Shown: positions 1 through 9,021, counted from the stretch's first letter. The stretch is 64,000 nucleotides of DNA from Sediminimonas qiaohouensis DSM 21189 (GCF_000423645.1 NZ_AUIJ01000005.1:112363-176362); one strand, 5' to 3'. Notes: generated from the letters alone by a model not told the origin. Numbers and translations: made by a program.

Positions 1-1752
1 CAGGTACTGGCCCGGAAATACCGGCCCGAAACCTTTGCCGACCTGGTCGGTCAGGACGCCATGGTGCGCACGCTCAAGAACTCGTTCAAGGCCGACCGCA
101 TCGCGCAGGCCTTCATCATGACGGGGATTCGCGGCACCGGCAAAACCACCACCGCCCGGATCATCGCCAAGGGCATGAACTGCATCGGCCCCGATGGCAC
201 CGGCGGCCCCACCACCAGCCCCTGCGGCCAGTGCGAGCATTGCACCGCCATCATGGAAGGGCGCCACGTCGACGTGATGGAAATGGACGCCGCCAGTCAC
301 ACGGGCGTGCAAAACATCCGCGACGCGATCATCGAAACCGTCAGCTACCGCGCCGCCAGTGCCCGCTACAAGATCTTCATCATCGACGAGGTGCACATGC
401 TCTCGACCAGCGCGTTCAACGCGCTGCTCAAGACGCTGGAAGAGCCGCCAGAGCATGTGAAATTCATCTTCGCCACCACCGAGATCCGCAAGGTGCCGGT
501 GACCGTCCTGTCGCGCTGCCAGCGGTTCGATCTGCGTCGGATCGAACCCGAGGAAATGATCGCCATGCTGCGCCGTATCTCGGATTCCGAGGGCGCCCAG
601 ATCACCGATGACGCGCTGGCGCTGATCACCCGCGCCGCCGAAGGCTCGGCGCGCGATGCCACTTCGCTTCTGGATCAGGCGATCAGCCACGGCGCCGGCG
701 AAACCGGCGCCGATCAGGTGCGCGCCATGCTCGGGCTTGCCGACCGGGGCCGGGTGCTGGACCTGTTCAACATGATCATGAAAGGCGACGCCGCCGGCGC
801 GTTGTCAGAGCTGGGCGCGCAATATGCCGAAGGCGCCGATCCGATGGCGGTGCTGCGCGACCTGGCCGAGATCACCCACTGGATCAGCGTGGTCAAGATC
901 ACCCCCGAAGCCGCCGAAGACCCAACCGTTGGCCCCGATGAGCGCGCCCGCGGCCGCGACATGGCCGAGGCGCTGCCGATGCGCGTGCTCACGCGCATGT
1001 GGCAAATGCTGCTCAAGGCCCTGGACGAGGTCGCACAGGCCCCCAATTCGATGATGTCCGCCGAAATGGCCGTGATCCGCCTGACCCACGTGGCCGATCT
1101 GCCCGGCCCCGAGGAACTTCTGCGCAAGCTGCAAGACACGCCGCCCCCCACCCCGCCCGCACAGGGCGGCGGCGCCCCCGGCAACGGCCCGGCGCAGGGC
1201 ACACCGTCCGCCCCCCACGCGCAGGCCAGCCACGGCAGCACCCCCGCCCCAACCGGGCAGGGCGGCGGTGGCGGCGCACAGACGGCATTGGCCCCCAACA
1301 CCGAAGAGGCCCTCGCCCACTACGCCCGCTTCGATCAGGTGGTCGACCTCATCCGCGCACAGCGCGATATGAAACTGCTGGTCGAGGTCGAAACCGGCGT
1401 ACGCCTCGCCGCCTACCGCCCCGGCCGGATCGAATTCGAACCGGCGGAAAACGCCCCCGCAGACCTGGCACAACGCCTCGGCGCCAGCCTCCAACGTTGG
1501 ACCGGCACCCGTTGGGCCGTGACCCTCGTCAACGAGGGCGGCGCCCCCACCATCGCCGAAACCCGCGAGGCCGCCCAGGACAGCCTGCGCGCCGAAGCCG
1601 CCGCACACCCGATGGTGCAAGCGGTCCTACACACCTTCCCCGGAGCAAAGATAACAGAGATCCGCAGCCATCAGGACCTCGCCGCCGAAGCGCAGGCCGA
1701 GGCCCTGCCCGAGGTCGAGGATGAATGGGACCCGTTCGAGGAAGACGACTGA
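1..1752 (+). CDS. dnaX: DNA polymerase III subunit gamma/tau (5' end missing)
   Basis: This is the clamp-loader ATPase subunit that opens and loads the beta sliding clamp and holds the replicase together. The frame is open from base 1, so the true start lies outside the window; probably only about ten residues are missing. Visible are the P-loop GIRGTGKTT (about residues 42-50), a four-Cys zinc module just after it, the Walker B box IIDEVHML and the SRC motif that supplies the arginine finger. A Pro/Gly/Ala-rich linker then leads to a tau-like C-terminal domain ending in an acidic tail. It is followed by ybaB and recR, the usual bacterial order. I see no clear frameshift site that would make a short gamma form. 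Confidence 0.97.
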   Translation, partial: QVLARKYRPETFADLVGQDAMVRTLKNSFKADRIAQAFIMTGIRGTGKTTTARIIAKGMNCIGPDGTGGPTTSPCGQCEHCTAIMEGRHVDVMEMDAASHTGVQNIRDAIIETVSYRAASARYKIFIIDEVHMLSTSAFNALLKTLEEPPEHVKFIFATTEIRKVPVTVLSRCQRFDLRRIEPEEMIAMLRRISDSEGAQITDDALALITRAAEGSARDATSLLDQAISHGAGETGADQVRAMLGLADRGRVLDLFNMIMKGDAAGALSELGAQYAEGADPMAVLRDLAEITHWISVVKITPEAAEDPTVGPDERARGRDMAEALPMRVLTRMWQMLLKALDEVAQAPNSMMSAEMAVIRLTHVADLPGPEELLRKLQDTPPPTPPAQGGGAPGNGPAQGTPSAPHAQASHGSTPAPTGQGGGGGAQTALAPNTEEALAHYARFDQVVDLIRAQRDMKLLVEVETGVRLAAYRPGRIEFEPAENAPADLAQRLGASLQRWTGTRWAVTLVNEGGAPTIAETREAAQDSLRAEAAAHPMVQAVLHTFPGAKITEIRSHQDLAAEAQAEALPEVEDEWDPFEEDD

Positions 1753-1823
1753 CCCCCGCGCGCGGCTACCCGTTCCCACACACCCGGCCAGCGCAGCCAC
1801 CGCACAACCAAGGAGATCACGAC

Positions 1824-2168
1824 ATGTTCAAAGGACTCGGCCAGATGGGCGATATGGGCAAGATGATGAAAGCCGCCCAGGAAATGCAGGAAAAGATGGC
1901 CCAACTGCAGGAAGAAATGAAACAGATGACGGTAACCGGCGAATCCGGCACCGGCTTGGTCAGCGCCACCTGCACCGTCAAAGGCGAGCTGAAATCGCTG
2001 GATATCGACCCCTCGATCTTTTCCGCCGACGACAAGGAAGTGGTTGAGGACCTGATCCTCGCCGCGATCAAGGACGCTCAGCAAAAAGCCCAAGACAAGG
2101 CCCAGGAGGAAATGGGAAAACTGACCGAAGGCATGGGCCTGCCCAAGGACATGAACCTGCCGTTCTGA
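1824..2168 (+). CDS. YbaB/EbfC family nucleoid-associated protein
   Basis: A small DNA-binding protein (114 residues) of the YbaB/EbfC family, which forms dimers that coat DNA and is nearly always encoded between dnaX and recR. The N-terminal half is Met/Gln/Lys-rich and helical ([20 protein letters not shown]), followed by the conserved beta region and an acidic, Ala-rich helix. I chose ATG 1824 because an AAGGAG ribosome site lies just upstream and the product then begins MFKGLGQMG, as in the family. An in-frame start near 1725 would overlap dnaX and add a non-conserved leader. Confidence 0.95.
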   Translation: MFKGLGQMGDMGKMMKAAQEMQEKMAQLQEEMKQMTVTGESGTGLVSATCTVKGELKSLDIDPSIFSADDKEVVEDLILAAIKDAQQKAQDKAQEEMGKLTEGMGLPKDMNLPF

Positions 2169-2169
2169 T

Positions 2170-2217
2170 CTTCATCTTGCCCTAAATACTCCGGGGGTGT
2201 GGGGGCAGCGCCCCCAC
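2170..2217. repeat. Intergenic CTTCATCTTGCC repeat with GC-rich hairpin
   Basis: Directly after the ybaB stop lies the 22-bp stretch 2170-2191, matched at 20 of 22 positions by 53767-53788 downstream of another gene. It is followed by a perfect 8-bp stem GTGGGGGC/GCCCCCAC with a 3-nt loop (2199-2217). The stem could end or stabilise the ybaB transcript, but no run of T follows it. Confidence 0.6.
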
Positions 2218-2244
2218 CTGACCCCGGTCAACACAGGTCCGCGC

Positions 2245-2838
2245 ATGAGCTCAAACCGCGACATCGACGCCCTGATCGACATGATGGCCAAGCTGCCCGG
2301 CCTCGGGCCGCGCTCGGCCCGGCGTGCGGTGCTGCACCTGATCCGCAAGCGTGAATTGCGGATGACCCCGCTGGCGGACCTGATGCACACCGTCGCCGCC
2401 ACCGCTCGCGAATGCGGCAATTGCGGCAATATCGGCACCGAAGACATCTGCGATATCTGCACCTCGGAAAAGCGCGCTAACGGCATGATCTGCGTGGTCG
2501 AGGATGTCGCCGACCTGTGGGCGATGGAGCGATCCGGCGTGTTCAAAGGGCGCTATCACGTGCTGGGCGGCACGCTCTCCGCCCTCGATCATGTCGGCCC
2601 GGACGAGCTACGAATTCCCCACCTGCTGAACCGCATTGATGCCGAGGATGTCACCGAGGTGATCCTGGCCCTCAACGCCACCGTCGATGGCCAGACCACC
2701 GCGCATTACATCGCCGATCAGCTTGACGGCCGCGTGCGCCTGACTTCGCTGGCGCAAGGCGTGCCCATCGGCGGAGAGCTGGATTACCTCGACGACGGCA
2801 CCATCACCGCCGCCCTGAACGCCCGCAAGACGCTCTGA
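2245..2838 (+). CDS. recR: Recombination mediator RecR
   Basis: RecR works with RecO and RecF to load RecA on gapped DNA during recombinational repair. The 197-residue product has the family's full length. An N-terminal helix-hairpin-helix ([12 protein letters not shown]) is followed by a four-Cys zinc finger ([16 protein letters not shown]), a Toprim domain ([16 protein letters not shown]) and the C-terminal Walker-like region. ATG 2245 gives [19 protein letters not shown], which fits the family; the longer frame from 2197 would run into the upstream repeat. It probably belongs to the dnaX-ybaB-recR transcription unit, although the 76-bp gap holds a hairpin. Confidence 0.96.
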   Translation: MSSNRDIDALIDMMAKLPGLGPRSARRAVLHLIRKRELRMTPLADLMHTVAATARECGNCGNIGTEDICDICTSEKRANGMICVVEDVADLWAMERSGVFKGRYHVLGGTLSALDHVGPDELRIPHLLNRIDAEDVTEVILALNATVDGQTTAHYIADQLDGRVRLTSLAQGVPIGGELDYLDDGTITAALNARKTL

Positions 2839-2866
2839 GGGGCAGCGGCCCGGCGCGCCCCGGCGA

Positions 2867-3640
2867 TCAGGGCTGCTCGTCTTCCTCGTCGTCGTCCTTG
2901 TCCGCACCCGACGGCAGGTTGAACAGGCTGTCGGCGTCGTACTCGGGCGATTCCGTGTCGCCCTCTTCGGTGTCCTCGCCCTCGTCCTCTTTCAGGCTAA
3001 AGGTCTCCAGACCCTCGATGGCGGTCGGCATGCGCGGCGTGTCTTCCATGCTTAGCGACGTTTCCGTCGTCACCAGCTTGCGGCGCTCGTCGTCGTTCAT
3101 CACCTCGCCGGAGGCGGCCCGCTTGGCCGCCGCCTTCTGCACCGCCTCGTCCAACTCGGACTGCTTGCACAGGCCCAATGCGACCGGATCGATCGGCTGA
3201 ATATTGGCGATGTTCCAGTGCGTCCGCTCGCGGATCGACTTGATCGTCGGCTTGGTGGTGCCCACCAGGCGGCTGATCTGCGCATCCGTCAGTTCGGGGT
3301 GGAACTTGACCAGCCAATAGATCGACGCCGGCCGGTCCTGCCGCTTCGACAGCGGCGTATAGCGCGGACCGCGGCGCGTGGCCTCGCCCTCGGCCGCCGG
3401 GTTGTGCTTCAGCTTCAGCTTGACCAGCGGGTCGGCCTCGGCTTCCTTGATGTTCTCTGCAGACAACTGGTTGTTCGCGATCGGGTCAAACCCCTTGACC
3501 CCGGCGGCCACGTCGCCATCGGCAATCCCCTGGATTTCCAGCTCGTGCATGCCGGTGAAATCGGCAATCTGCTTGAACGTCAGCGTGGTGTTGTCCACCA
3601 GCCAGACGGCGGTCGCCCTTGCCATGATCGGTTTGGCCAT
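2867..3640 (-). CDS. trcR: Cell-cycle transcriptional regulator TrcR (DUF1013 family)
   Basis: This 257-residue protein matches the alphaproteobacterial DUF1013 family, whose members are named TrcR and linked to cell-cycle transcription. The core runs from MAKPIMARATAVWLVDNT through a helix-turn-helix-like segment (LTFKQIADFTGMHELEIQGI) and a second one (LTDAQISRLVGTTKPTIKSI). The final 60 residues are strongly acidic and low in complexity. ATG 3640 is preceded by a clear AAGGAG site; the frame extends upstream but that stretch is not conserved-looking. It is convergent with recR. The family assignment is firm; the regulatory targets are not visible here. Confidence 0.9.
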   Translation of the reverse strand: MAKPIMARATAVWLVDNTTLTFKQIADFTGMHELEIQGIADGDVAAGVKGFDPIANNQLSAENIKEAEADPLVKLKLKHNPAAEGEATRRGPRYTPLSKRQDRPASIYWLVKFHPELTDAQISRLVGTTKPTIKSIRERTHWNIANIQPIDPVALGLCKQSELDEAVQKAAAKRAASGEVMNDDERRKLVTTETSLSMEDTPRMPTAIEGLETFSLKEDEGEDTEEGDTESPEYDADSLFNLPSGADKDDDEEDEQP

Positions 3641-3855
3641 TTCATCTCTCCTTGACCCAAATCTCTCCCGATGCCTTGAGCAGGCTGCCCCGCGTGGGGG
3701 CCGGTTACCGTTGTCGGGAAACTGGGCGCTATATACGCATTCTTGTCGCATAAGAAAAGGGCGAATACGCATTTGCCCCCGGAACGCCGGTATTCGACAT
3801 CCGGCAATAGGGGGCGGTGATGGCCTGTTACTGCCGTTCGAAATAACGTCCCGCG

Positions 3856-4022
3856 CGAATTAGCGGCCGCAGGCCGCCGCGCATCGCCGGGCCGCCCCCC
3901 GGCACGGCGATTTGGCTGGGCTAAGCACAACGCTCCAAGGTTCTTCGGATTCGTCCGGGATAAAGTGCCCCGCACCAGCGAGGGATCGCCGCACCGCGGC
4001 CCGGCGATGCGCGGCTTCTCAA
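3856..4022. repeat. Dispersed structured repeat, copy 1
   Basis: This block aligns without gaps to 19709-19876, with conserved ends and a more variable middle (about 3911-3960). In this copy the outer arms 3876-3895 and 3996-4015 are perfect 20-bp inverted repeats, and an inner pair CGGCGAT/ATCGCCG nests inside them, so the whole unit can fold into one long hairpin. It is the main content of the 448-bp gene-free stretch 3641-4088; the rest holds the trcR upstream region and nothing else I recognise. Frames across it look non-coding. Confidence 0.8.
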
Positions 4023-4088
4023 TTGATCGCCCTATGTCCGCTCAAGGCCATTCGCGCCCCTGGCATCGCCGGACCGCGTGCAAGCAAA

Positions 4089-4400
4089 TCAGATCGCCAT
4101 GTCTTCTGGCGATTTCCCCTCTTCGATCGCATCCTTGAACCATGCGGGCTGCCGCCCCTTTCCGGTCCAGGTCTGGCTCGGGTCATTGGGATTGCGGTAT
4201 TTGGGCACCGAGGGCTTGCGCGCCTTGCGTCCGCCCGTCAATTCCGAAAGGGAAAACCCCATTTCGCGCGCCTTTTCATCCAGCGCGGCAAGGGCCTGCT
4301 GTTTCTGGCGATCTTCATATGTATTAATGGCTTTGGCCACTTTCTTCTTCAAATCTTTTAGCTCTTCCAGTGACAAGCGATCCAAATCAACAGCGTTCAT
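4089..4400 (-). CDS. H-NS family nucleoid-associated regulator (HvrA/Spb-like)
   Basis: A 103-residue H-NS-type protein. The N-terminal half is a charged coiled coil for oligomerisation (LSLEELKDLKKKVAKAINTYEDR). The C-terminal DNA-binding domain carries the family core TWTGKGRQPAW preceded by PKYRNPNDPSQ. In Rhodobacter relatives (HvrA, Spb) such proteins silence AT-rich DNA and tune photosynthesis genes; the role here is inferred. Residues 40-60 form a basic linker typical of the family. The upstream 195 bp (4401-4595) is clearly more AT-rich than the surroundings, which may allow autoregulation. Confidence 0.92.
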   Translation of the reverse strand: MNAVDLDRLSLEELKDLKKKVAKAINTYEDRQKQQALAALDEKAREMGFSLSELTGGRKARKPSVPKYRNPNDPSQTWTGKGRQPAWFKDAIEEGKSPEDMAI

Positions 4401-4595
4401 TTTCGCGTCCTTTGTTTGTGACTACTGCATAACATAAGATCACAAACAGGTTTCGGAAACCCTGGCAATAGAATTTTCATTGCCGCAGTTTCGATAAATT
4501 GATCTATGGCGTTTTAAAAAACAACCTACTCGCTTGATTGAATCTAACTGCGCAACCCTAAGCAGCGAAACCATTTCGGCCTTTTCAATTCGCGA

Positions 4596-5894
4596 TCAAA
4601 CGAAAACGTCCATCCGCTCTTGCGGGGCGACGCCGAAAACCCTGCGATAGCGTTCGATCTCATCCGAAGGTCCCATTGCTTTCAATGGGTTGTCTGACAG
4701 TTTCACCGTGGGATTCCCATTCGCCGACGCAGCCTTGCACACCAGCGAAAAAGGCGCCAGCGCATCATCGGGCGCCAATCCCCGGAAATCATTCGTCAGG
4801 TAAGTTCCCCACCCGAACGAGACCCGCACCCGCCCTGAAAACCGCTTCTGCAATTCCACAATCTTGTCGACATCCAAACCATCGGAAAAAATCACCAGCT
4901 TCTGGCGCGGATCTTCTCCACGGGCGCGCCACCATTCGATAGCGGCCTCCGCCCCGGCAACGGGATCACCGCTATCGATCCGCATCCCCGTCCACCCCGC
5001 CAGCCAATCGGGCGCGTTTTCCAGAAATTCCCGCGACCCGAATGTATCAGGCAGGATAATTCTAAGATTGCCGTCGTGCTCTTCATGCCAATCGGCCATG
5101 ACCTTGTAAGGCGCGGCGCGCAATTCTTCGTCCGTTTCCGCCAGCGCCGCATAGACCATCGGCAATTCATGGGCATTCGTTCCGATCGCCTCGATATCGC
5201 GTTTCATCGCGATATGGCAATTCGAGGTGCCGACGAATTTCTCGCCCAGCCCCTCGATCAGTGCCTGCACGCAACGATCCTGCCACAGGTAGCTGTGCCG
5301 CCGCCGTGTCCCGAAATCAGCCAGCCGCAGCCCCTCCACGCGTTGCAGAACCTCCACCTTTTCCCAAAGCTTGGTCAGCGCCCGCGCATAAAGAACCTGC
5401 AATTCAAAGCGCCCCATATCATTGAGAACGGCGCGACCCCGCAGCTCCATCAACACCGCCAGCGCCGGAATTTCCCATAGCATCACCTCGGGCCACGCCC
5501 CCTCGAACGTCAACTCATATTGATCGCCGACCCGCTCAAGGTGGTAGGGCGGCAGGCGCACCCCCTCCAGCCATTCCATGAAATCGGGGCGGAACATCTG
5601 CCGCTTGCCATAGAACGTGTTGCCCCGCAGATAGGTCGACTCCCCCCGCGTCAGCGACAGCGACCGGATATGATCAAGCTGCTCGCGCAGCTCCCCCTCG
5701 TCGATCAGCCGCGCCAAGGGCACATGATCGGCCCGGTTGATCAGGCTGAACGTCACCTTCGTGTCCGGCATATTGCGAAAGACGGACTGACACATCAAAA
5801 GCTTGTAAAAATCCGTGTCGATCAAAGACCGCACCACCGGATCGATCTTCCAACGGTGGTTCCAGACGCGCGTGGCGATATCGACCATGTCCAT
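4596..5894 (-). CDS. pncB: Nicotinate phosphoribosyltransferase
   Basis: This enzyme joins nicotinate and PRPP, with ATP, to make nicotinate mononucleotide in the NAD salvage pathway. The 432-residue product shows the PncB signature near the N terminus (SLIDTDFYKLLMCQSV), the substrate-binding stretch FGTRRRHS, the GTSN motif (FVGTSNCHIAMK) and the phosphate-binding SDGLDVDKI and FGWGTYLTND. Two ATGs lie six bases apart (5894 and 5888) behind a GAGGAG site. I took the first, but MVDIATR is equally possible. It stands alone between the H-NS-like gene and the divergent trhO. Confidence 0.95.
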   Translation of the reverse strand: MDMVDIATRVWNHRWKIDPVVRSLIDTDFYKLLMCQSVFRNMPDTKVTFSLINRADHVPLARLIDEGELREQLDHIRSLSLTRGESTYLRGNTFYGKRQMFRPDFMEWLEGVRLPPYHLERVGDQYELTFEGAWPEVMLWEIPALAVLMELRGRAVLNDMGRFELQVLYARALTKLWEKVEVLQRVEGLRLADFGTRRRHSYLWQDRCVQALIEGLGEKFVGTSNCHIAMKRDIEAIGTNAHELPMVYAALAETDEELRAAPYKVMADWHEEHDGNLRIILPDTFGSREFLENAPDWLAGWTGMRIDSGDPVAGAEAAIEWWRARGEDPRQKLVIFSDGLDVDKIVELQKRFSGRVRVSFGWGTYLTNDFRGLAPDDALAPFSLVCKAASANGNPTVKLSDNPLKAMGPSDEIERYRRVFGVAPQERMDVFV

Positions 5895-6014
5895 CCCTCT
5901 CCTCATCCCCCGCGCACCCCGGCGCGGCCTTCACATCCAAGGCGTAGGCGGGGGGTGTTGCCGCGTCAATGCCGCCCCTTGCGCAAAGGGCCCCGCCTGG
6001 CGTAAATCGCGTCC

Positions 6015-6929
6015 ATGCACATTATCGCCGCGCTATATCATTTCACCCAGTTTCCCGACCCCGCCGCCCTGCGCCCGCCCCTGCGCGAGCTGTGCGAGGA
6101 CTGCGGCGTGACCGGCACGCTTCTGTTGGCGCAGGAGGGGATCAACGGCACCGTCGCCGGATCGCGCGCCGGTATCGACGCGGTGCTGGCCCATATCCGC
6201 GCACTTCCCGGCTGCGCCGATCTGGAGTGGAAGGAAAGCACCGCCTCAAAGCCGCCCTTCGCCCGGATGAAGGTGCGCCTCAAGCGCGAGATCGTCACCA
6301 TGGGCCAGCCCGACGTCGATCCGCGCGCCAAGGCCGGACGCTACGTCGCGCCGCAGGACTGGAACGATCTGATCCGTAGTCCCGATGTCGCCGTGATCGA
6401 CACCCGCAACGATTACGAGGTCGCCATCGGCACGTTCGAGGGCGCCGTAGACCCCGAAACCAGCAGTTTCCGCGACTTCCCCCAGTGGTGGGAGGAAAAC
6501 AAGGACCGCTTTCACAACAAGCGGATCGCGATGTTCTGCACCGGCGGCATCCGGTGCGAGAAATCGACTAACTTCCTACTCGGGCAAGGCGTGGAAGAGG
6601 TCTATCACCTCAAGGGCGGCATCTTGAAATACCTCGAAGAAGTGCCTGCCGATGACAGCACCTGGCAGGGGGAATGCTTTGTCTTCGACCGGCGCGTTTC
6701 GGTCGGGCACGGCCTTGTCGAAGGCCCGCACGAGCTGTGCCACGCCTGCCGCCGCCCGATCCTGCCCGAAGACAGGCACCGCCCCGAATACGAGCACGGC
6801 GTGTCCTGCCATCAGTGCATCGACGAGACCTCCGCAGACGACAAGGCGCGCTTTCGCGAGCGCCAGCATCAGATCGACCTGGCCCGCGCCCGCGGCGAAA
6901 CGCATCTGGGCGGCGTGATCGGCGTCTGA
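6015..6929 (+). CDS. trhO: tRNA uridine(34) 5-oxyacetate-type hydroxylase TrhO (rhodanese-like)
   Basis: TrhO (formerly YceA) uses molecular oxygen to hydroxylate U34 at the wobble position of certain tRNAs. The 304-residue protein has the N-terminal acylphosphatase-like half ([15 protein letters not shown]) and a rhodanese domain from about residue 115. The active loop reads [11 protein letters not shown], with the expected Cys at about 175 and a second Cys at 181. The C terminus carries a Cys-rich tail (CHACRRP, CHQCID), usual for the alphaproteobacterial form. It is divergent from pncB, with about 120 bp between them. Confidence 0.93.
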   Translation: MHIIAALYHFTQFPDPAALRPPLRELCEDCGVTGTLLLAQEGINGTVAGSRAGIDAVLAHIRALPGCADLEWKESTASKPPFARMKVRLKREIVTMGQPDVDPRAKAGRYVAPQDWNDLIRSPDVAVIDTRNDYEVAIGTFEGAVDPETSSFRDFPQWWEENKDRFHNKRIAMFCTGGIRCEKSTNFLLGQGVEEVYHLKGGILKYLEEVPADDSTWQGECFVFDRRVSVGHGLVEGPHELCHACRRPILPEDRHRPEYEHGVSCHQCIDETSADDKARFRERQHQIDLARARGETHLGGVIGV

Positions 6930-7010
6930 AGGCCCCGGCGCACGCCCGCGTTAACATTTCCTAAACCCTTGGCGCATAGGCGTTAACCCTGTCTTGTTCG
7001 AGGGGCCGGG

Positions 7011-7958
7011 ATGGTTTCGCACGCCTACACAGTCGCATTCGAAGGCGTCAGCGCCCGCACCGTCGAAGTGCAATGCGCCGTCACCCCCGGCCTGCCTGCC
7101 TTTTCCATCGTCGGCCTGCCCGACAAGGCCGTAAGCGAGGCACGCGAGCGTGTGCGCGCCGCCCTCAATTCCCTGGCCATCGCCCTTCCGTCCAAGCGGA
7201 TCACGATCAACCTGTCGCCCGCCGACCTGCCCAAGGAAGGTAGCCATTTCGACCTGCCGATCGCGCTGGCCCTGCTGGCCGCGCTTGAGATCATCCCGCA
7301 GGACGCGGCGGCCGGCACCACCGCCCTGGGCGAGCTGTCGCTGGACGGCGACCTTGTCGCAGTCACCGGCGCGTTGCCCGCCGCGATGGCCGCCGCACGC
7401 GAGGATCGGATCCTGCTTTGCCCCCATGCTTCGGGGGCCGAGGCCGCCTGGGTCGGCGCGACGCAAGTGATTGCACCGCGCGGCTTGGCCGGGGTGGTGC
7501 GGCACTTCACCGGGCAATCCCCGATCCCCCCGGCCGAGCCGGGCGAGGTGCTGCAAACCACCGGCAGCCGCTGCCTGCGCGACGTCAAGGGACAGGAACG
7601 CGCGAAACGCGCGCTGGAAATCGCAGCGGCGGGGCGGCACCACCTGTTGATGGTCGGCAGCCCCGGATCGGGCAAATCGATGCAGGCCGCGCGCATGCCC
7701 GGCATCCTGCCCGACCTGACCGCCGCCGAGGCGCTGGATACCTCGATGATCCACTCGCTTGCCGGCCTTTTGGACGAGGGCGGCATTTCCCGTACCCGCC
7801 CCTTTCGCGAGCCGCATCATACCGCATCAATGGCGGCCATCGTCGGCGGCGGGCGCGGCGCCAAACCCGGCGAAATCAGCCTCGCGCATAACGGCGTGCT
7901 GTTTCTCGACGAATTCCCCGAGTTTTCCGGTATTATGGAGCAAACTCACCAAATATGA
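7011..7958 (+). pseudogene. comM: comM 5' fragment (YifB-family helicase, interrupted by IS)
   Basis: This is the first three-fifths of ComM/YifB, a hexameric Mg-chelatase-like AAA+ helicase that drives branch migration during natural transformation in Vibrio. Present are the N-terminal Lon-like substrate domain ([37 protein letters not shown]), the Walker A motif GSPGSGKSM and the Walker B box GVLFLDEFPEFS. At 7928 the frame enters the inserted element and stops after ten foreign codons. Removing the element and one copy of the 8-bp duplication rejoins it in frame with the fragment at 11785 (PEFS-RTVLETLRQP). Confidence 0.95.
7920..7927. repeat. Target-site duplication, left copy
   Basis: GAGTTTTC sits immediately outside the left terminal repeat of the element and is repeated exactly at 11777-11784. 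Eight bases is the duplication length typical of the IS1595 family. Confidence 0.95.
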
Positions 7959-7960
7959 TG
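7928..7960 (+). repeat. Left terminal inverted repeat of the IS1595-type element
   Basis: Begins CGGTATTATGGAGC. Compared with the reverse complement of 11744-11776 it is identical for the first 24 bases and matches 31 of 33 overall. Confidence 0.95.
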
Positions 7961-7997
7961 TATTGAACATCGCTAACGATGATGTTATGCATTCGAC

Positions 7998-8468
7998 ATG
8001 CAGAACACACCGAAATACGACCGCCCCAACACCGTCGCTGGCCTTGTCGAAAAGCACAAGGAACTGAGCGACCTGCGCGACCGATACAAAGCGGAGATCA
8101 AGAAGTTGACGGTGGACATAGATCACCTGGACGCCGCGATCCGCCTGTTCGATCCAGCCGCCGATACCTACGCCATAAAGGAATATGTGACCAAGCACCG
8201 GGCGCAGAAGGGTAGCGTGAAGCGGTTCGTGCTGAACGCCTTCCGCGAGGCTGACGGCCCGCTCACTTCGCGCCAGATCACCGAAATGTGGGCTGAGGAT
8301 CGCGGACTGGTGGCCGACGACGCCACGTTGTCTCTGATAAGGAAGCGGATCGGGGCCTGCATCAAGTCTTGCGTTGGGCAGGGCCTGATTGAAGAGGTCG
8401 GAGTGACCACGGATCACGGCGAATATGGGCCGTACAAGCTGTGGGCATTAAAAGAGGGCGGCCAGTGA
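7998..8468 (+). CDS. IS cargo protein, coiled coil plus winged-helix-like domain
   Basis: A 156-residue protein of unknown function. Residues 14-50 are a charged coiled coil (VEKHKELSDLRDRYKAEIKKLTVDIDHLDAAI). From about residue 72 a winged-helix-like unit follows (VKRFVLNAFREADGPLTSRQITEMWAEDRGL, then a wing ending in GPYKLWAL). This resembles small regulators or restriction-linked HTH proteins, but I cannot name a family. It is the first gene inside the left end of the element. The start lies about 70 bp from the terminus with no good ribosome site, so the message may be nearly leaderless. Its layout mirrors the 9150-9665 gene. Confidence 0.7.
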   Translation: MQNTPKYDRPNTVAGLVEKHKELSDLRDRYKAEIKKLTVDIDHLDAAIRLFDPAADTYAIKEYVTKHRAQKGSVKRFVLNAFREADGPLTSRQITEMWAEDRGLVADDATLSLIRKRIGACIKSCVGQGLIEEVGVTTDHGEYGPYKLWALKEGGQ

Positions 8469-8485
8469 GCCGCCCTCCGATACCC

Positions 8486-8764
8486 TCATGCCGCCTTATT
8501 GAAGGCGTCTTTGAATGATTGGCTGTCAACAAGGAGGCGGGTCCATGCCGCACCCCTACAATCGATCACCAGCAGCAAATCCTCTGTGCCGAGAATGGAT
8601 TGCAAATGATCACGAATGCCCACAGCAGTATTGGAGGATTCAAGCCACCATACTGTCTCTAACACCCGCGCGTACCTTACCCCCAGCCGGGAAATGGCCT
8701 CGTCCATCTGTTTGTGAGACGGATACGGCCCGTTGAGGTCGTAGGTTACAATGAAGTTCGCCAT
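8486..8764 (-). CDS. Small Cas2/VapD-fold-like protein (SinR-type)
   Basis: A 92-residue protein with the beta-alpha-beta-beta-alpha-beta order of the ferredoxin-like fold used by Cas2 and VapD. Strand 1 is FIVTYDLN, with Asp in the position of the Cas2 acidic residue. Helix 1 is PSHKQMDEAISRLG, the middle strands YARVLETVWWLES, helix 2 AVGIRDHLQSIL and the last strand DLLLVIDCRG. Stand-alone proteins of this kind are often labelled SinR family or hypothetical. It starts one base after the stop of the HTH gene (TGA-T-ATG), with its GGGAGG site inside that gene, so the pair is translationally coupled. Nuclease activity is only an inference. Confidence 0.72.
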   Translation of the reverse strand: MANFIVTYDLNGPYPSHKQMDEAISRLGVRYARVLETVWWLESSNTAVGIRDHLQSILGTEDLLLVIDCRGAAWTRLLVDSQSFKDAFNKAA

Positions 8765-8765
8765 A

Positions 8766-8966
8766 TCAACCTCCCACCTGATTAGGGAAGTCAGGAGGGA
8801 GATTTTCCGCTGGCGGCACTTCTGGGAACAAACGCCCCTTCATCACGTCCGCGATACGGCCCTGGTTGATTTTGTAATGCGCTGCGATCAGGGCGTAGTT
8901 GTACCCCTTTTTTCTCGCCAGCTTGATTACCGGAACCATTTCCGGCGTAAGTTTCTGGTCTTGCAC
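8766..8966 (-). CDS. Small helix-turn-helix protein, partner of the Cas2-fold gene
   Basis: A 66-residue protein with one clear HTH (KLTPEMVPVIKLARKKGYNYALIAAHYKINQGRIADVMKGR as the full domain, residues 5-44; recognition helix INQGRIADVMKG). The C-terminal tail is Pro-rich (FPEVPPAENLPPDFP). The likely start is GTG 8966, with a CGGAG site eight bases upstream. Short HTH proteins of this shape are common in prophages and mobile elements of alphaproteobacteria. Because it is coupled to the downstream Cas2-fold gene, it may act as an antitoxin-like repressor of the pair, with the dyad at 9022-9035 as candidate operator; this is inference. Confidence 0.7.
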   Translation of the reverse strand: MQDQKLTPEMVPVIKLARKKGYNYALIAAHYKINQGRIADVMKGRLFPEVPPAENLPPDFPNQVGG

Positions 8967-9021
8967 GTGATTAACTCCGTCACGCTAAGACCCACGAGTT
9001 ATTGACAGAATCCGCCATTTG

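Noticed and set aside
8486..8764. Part of a CRISPR-Cas system because of the Cas2-like fold
   Set aside because: There is no repeat-spacer array and no Cas1 or effector gene. Stand-alone Cas2-fold proteins are common.
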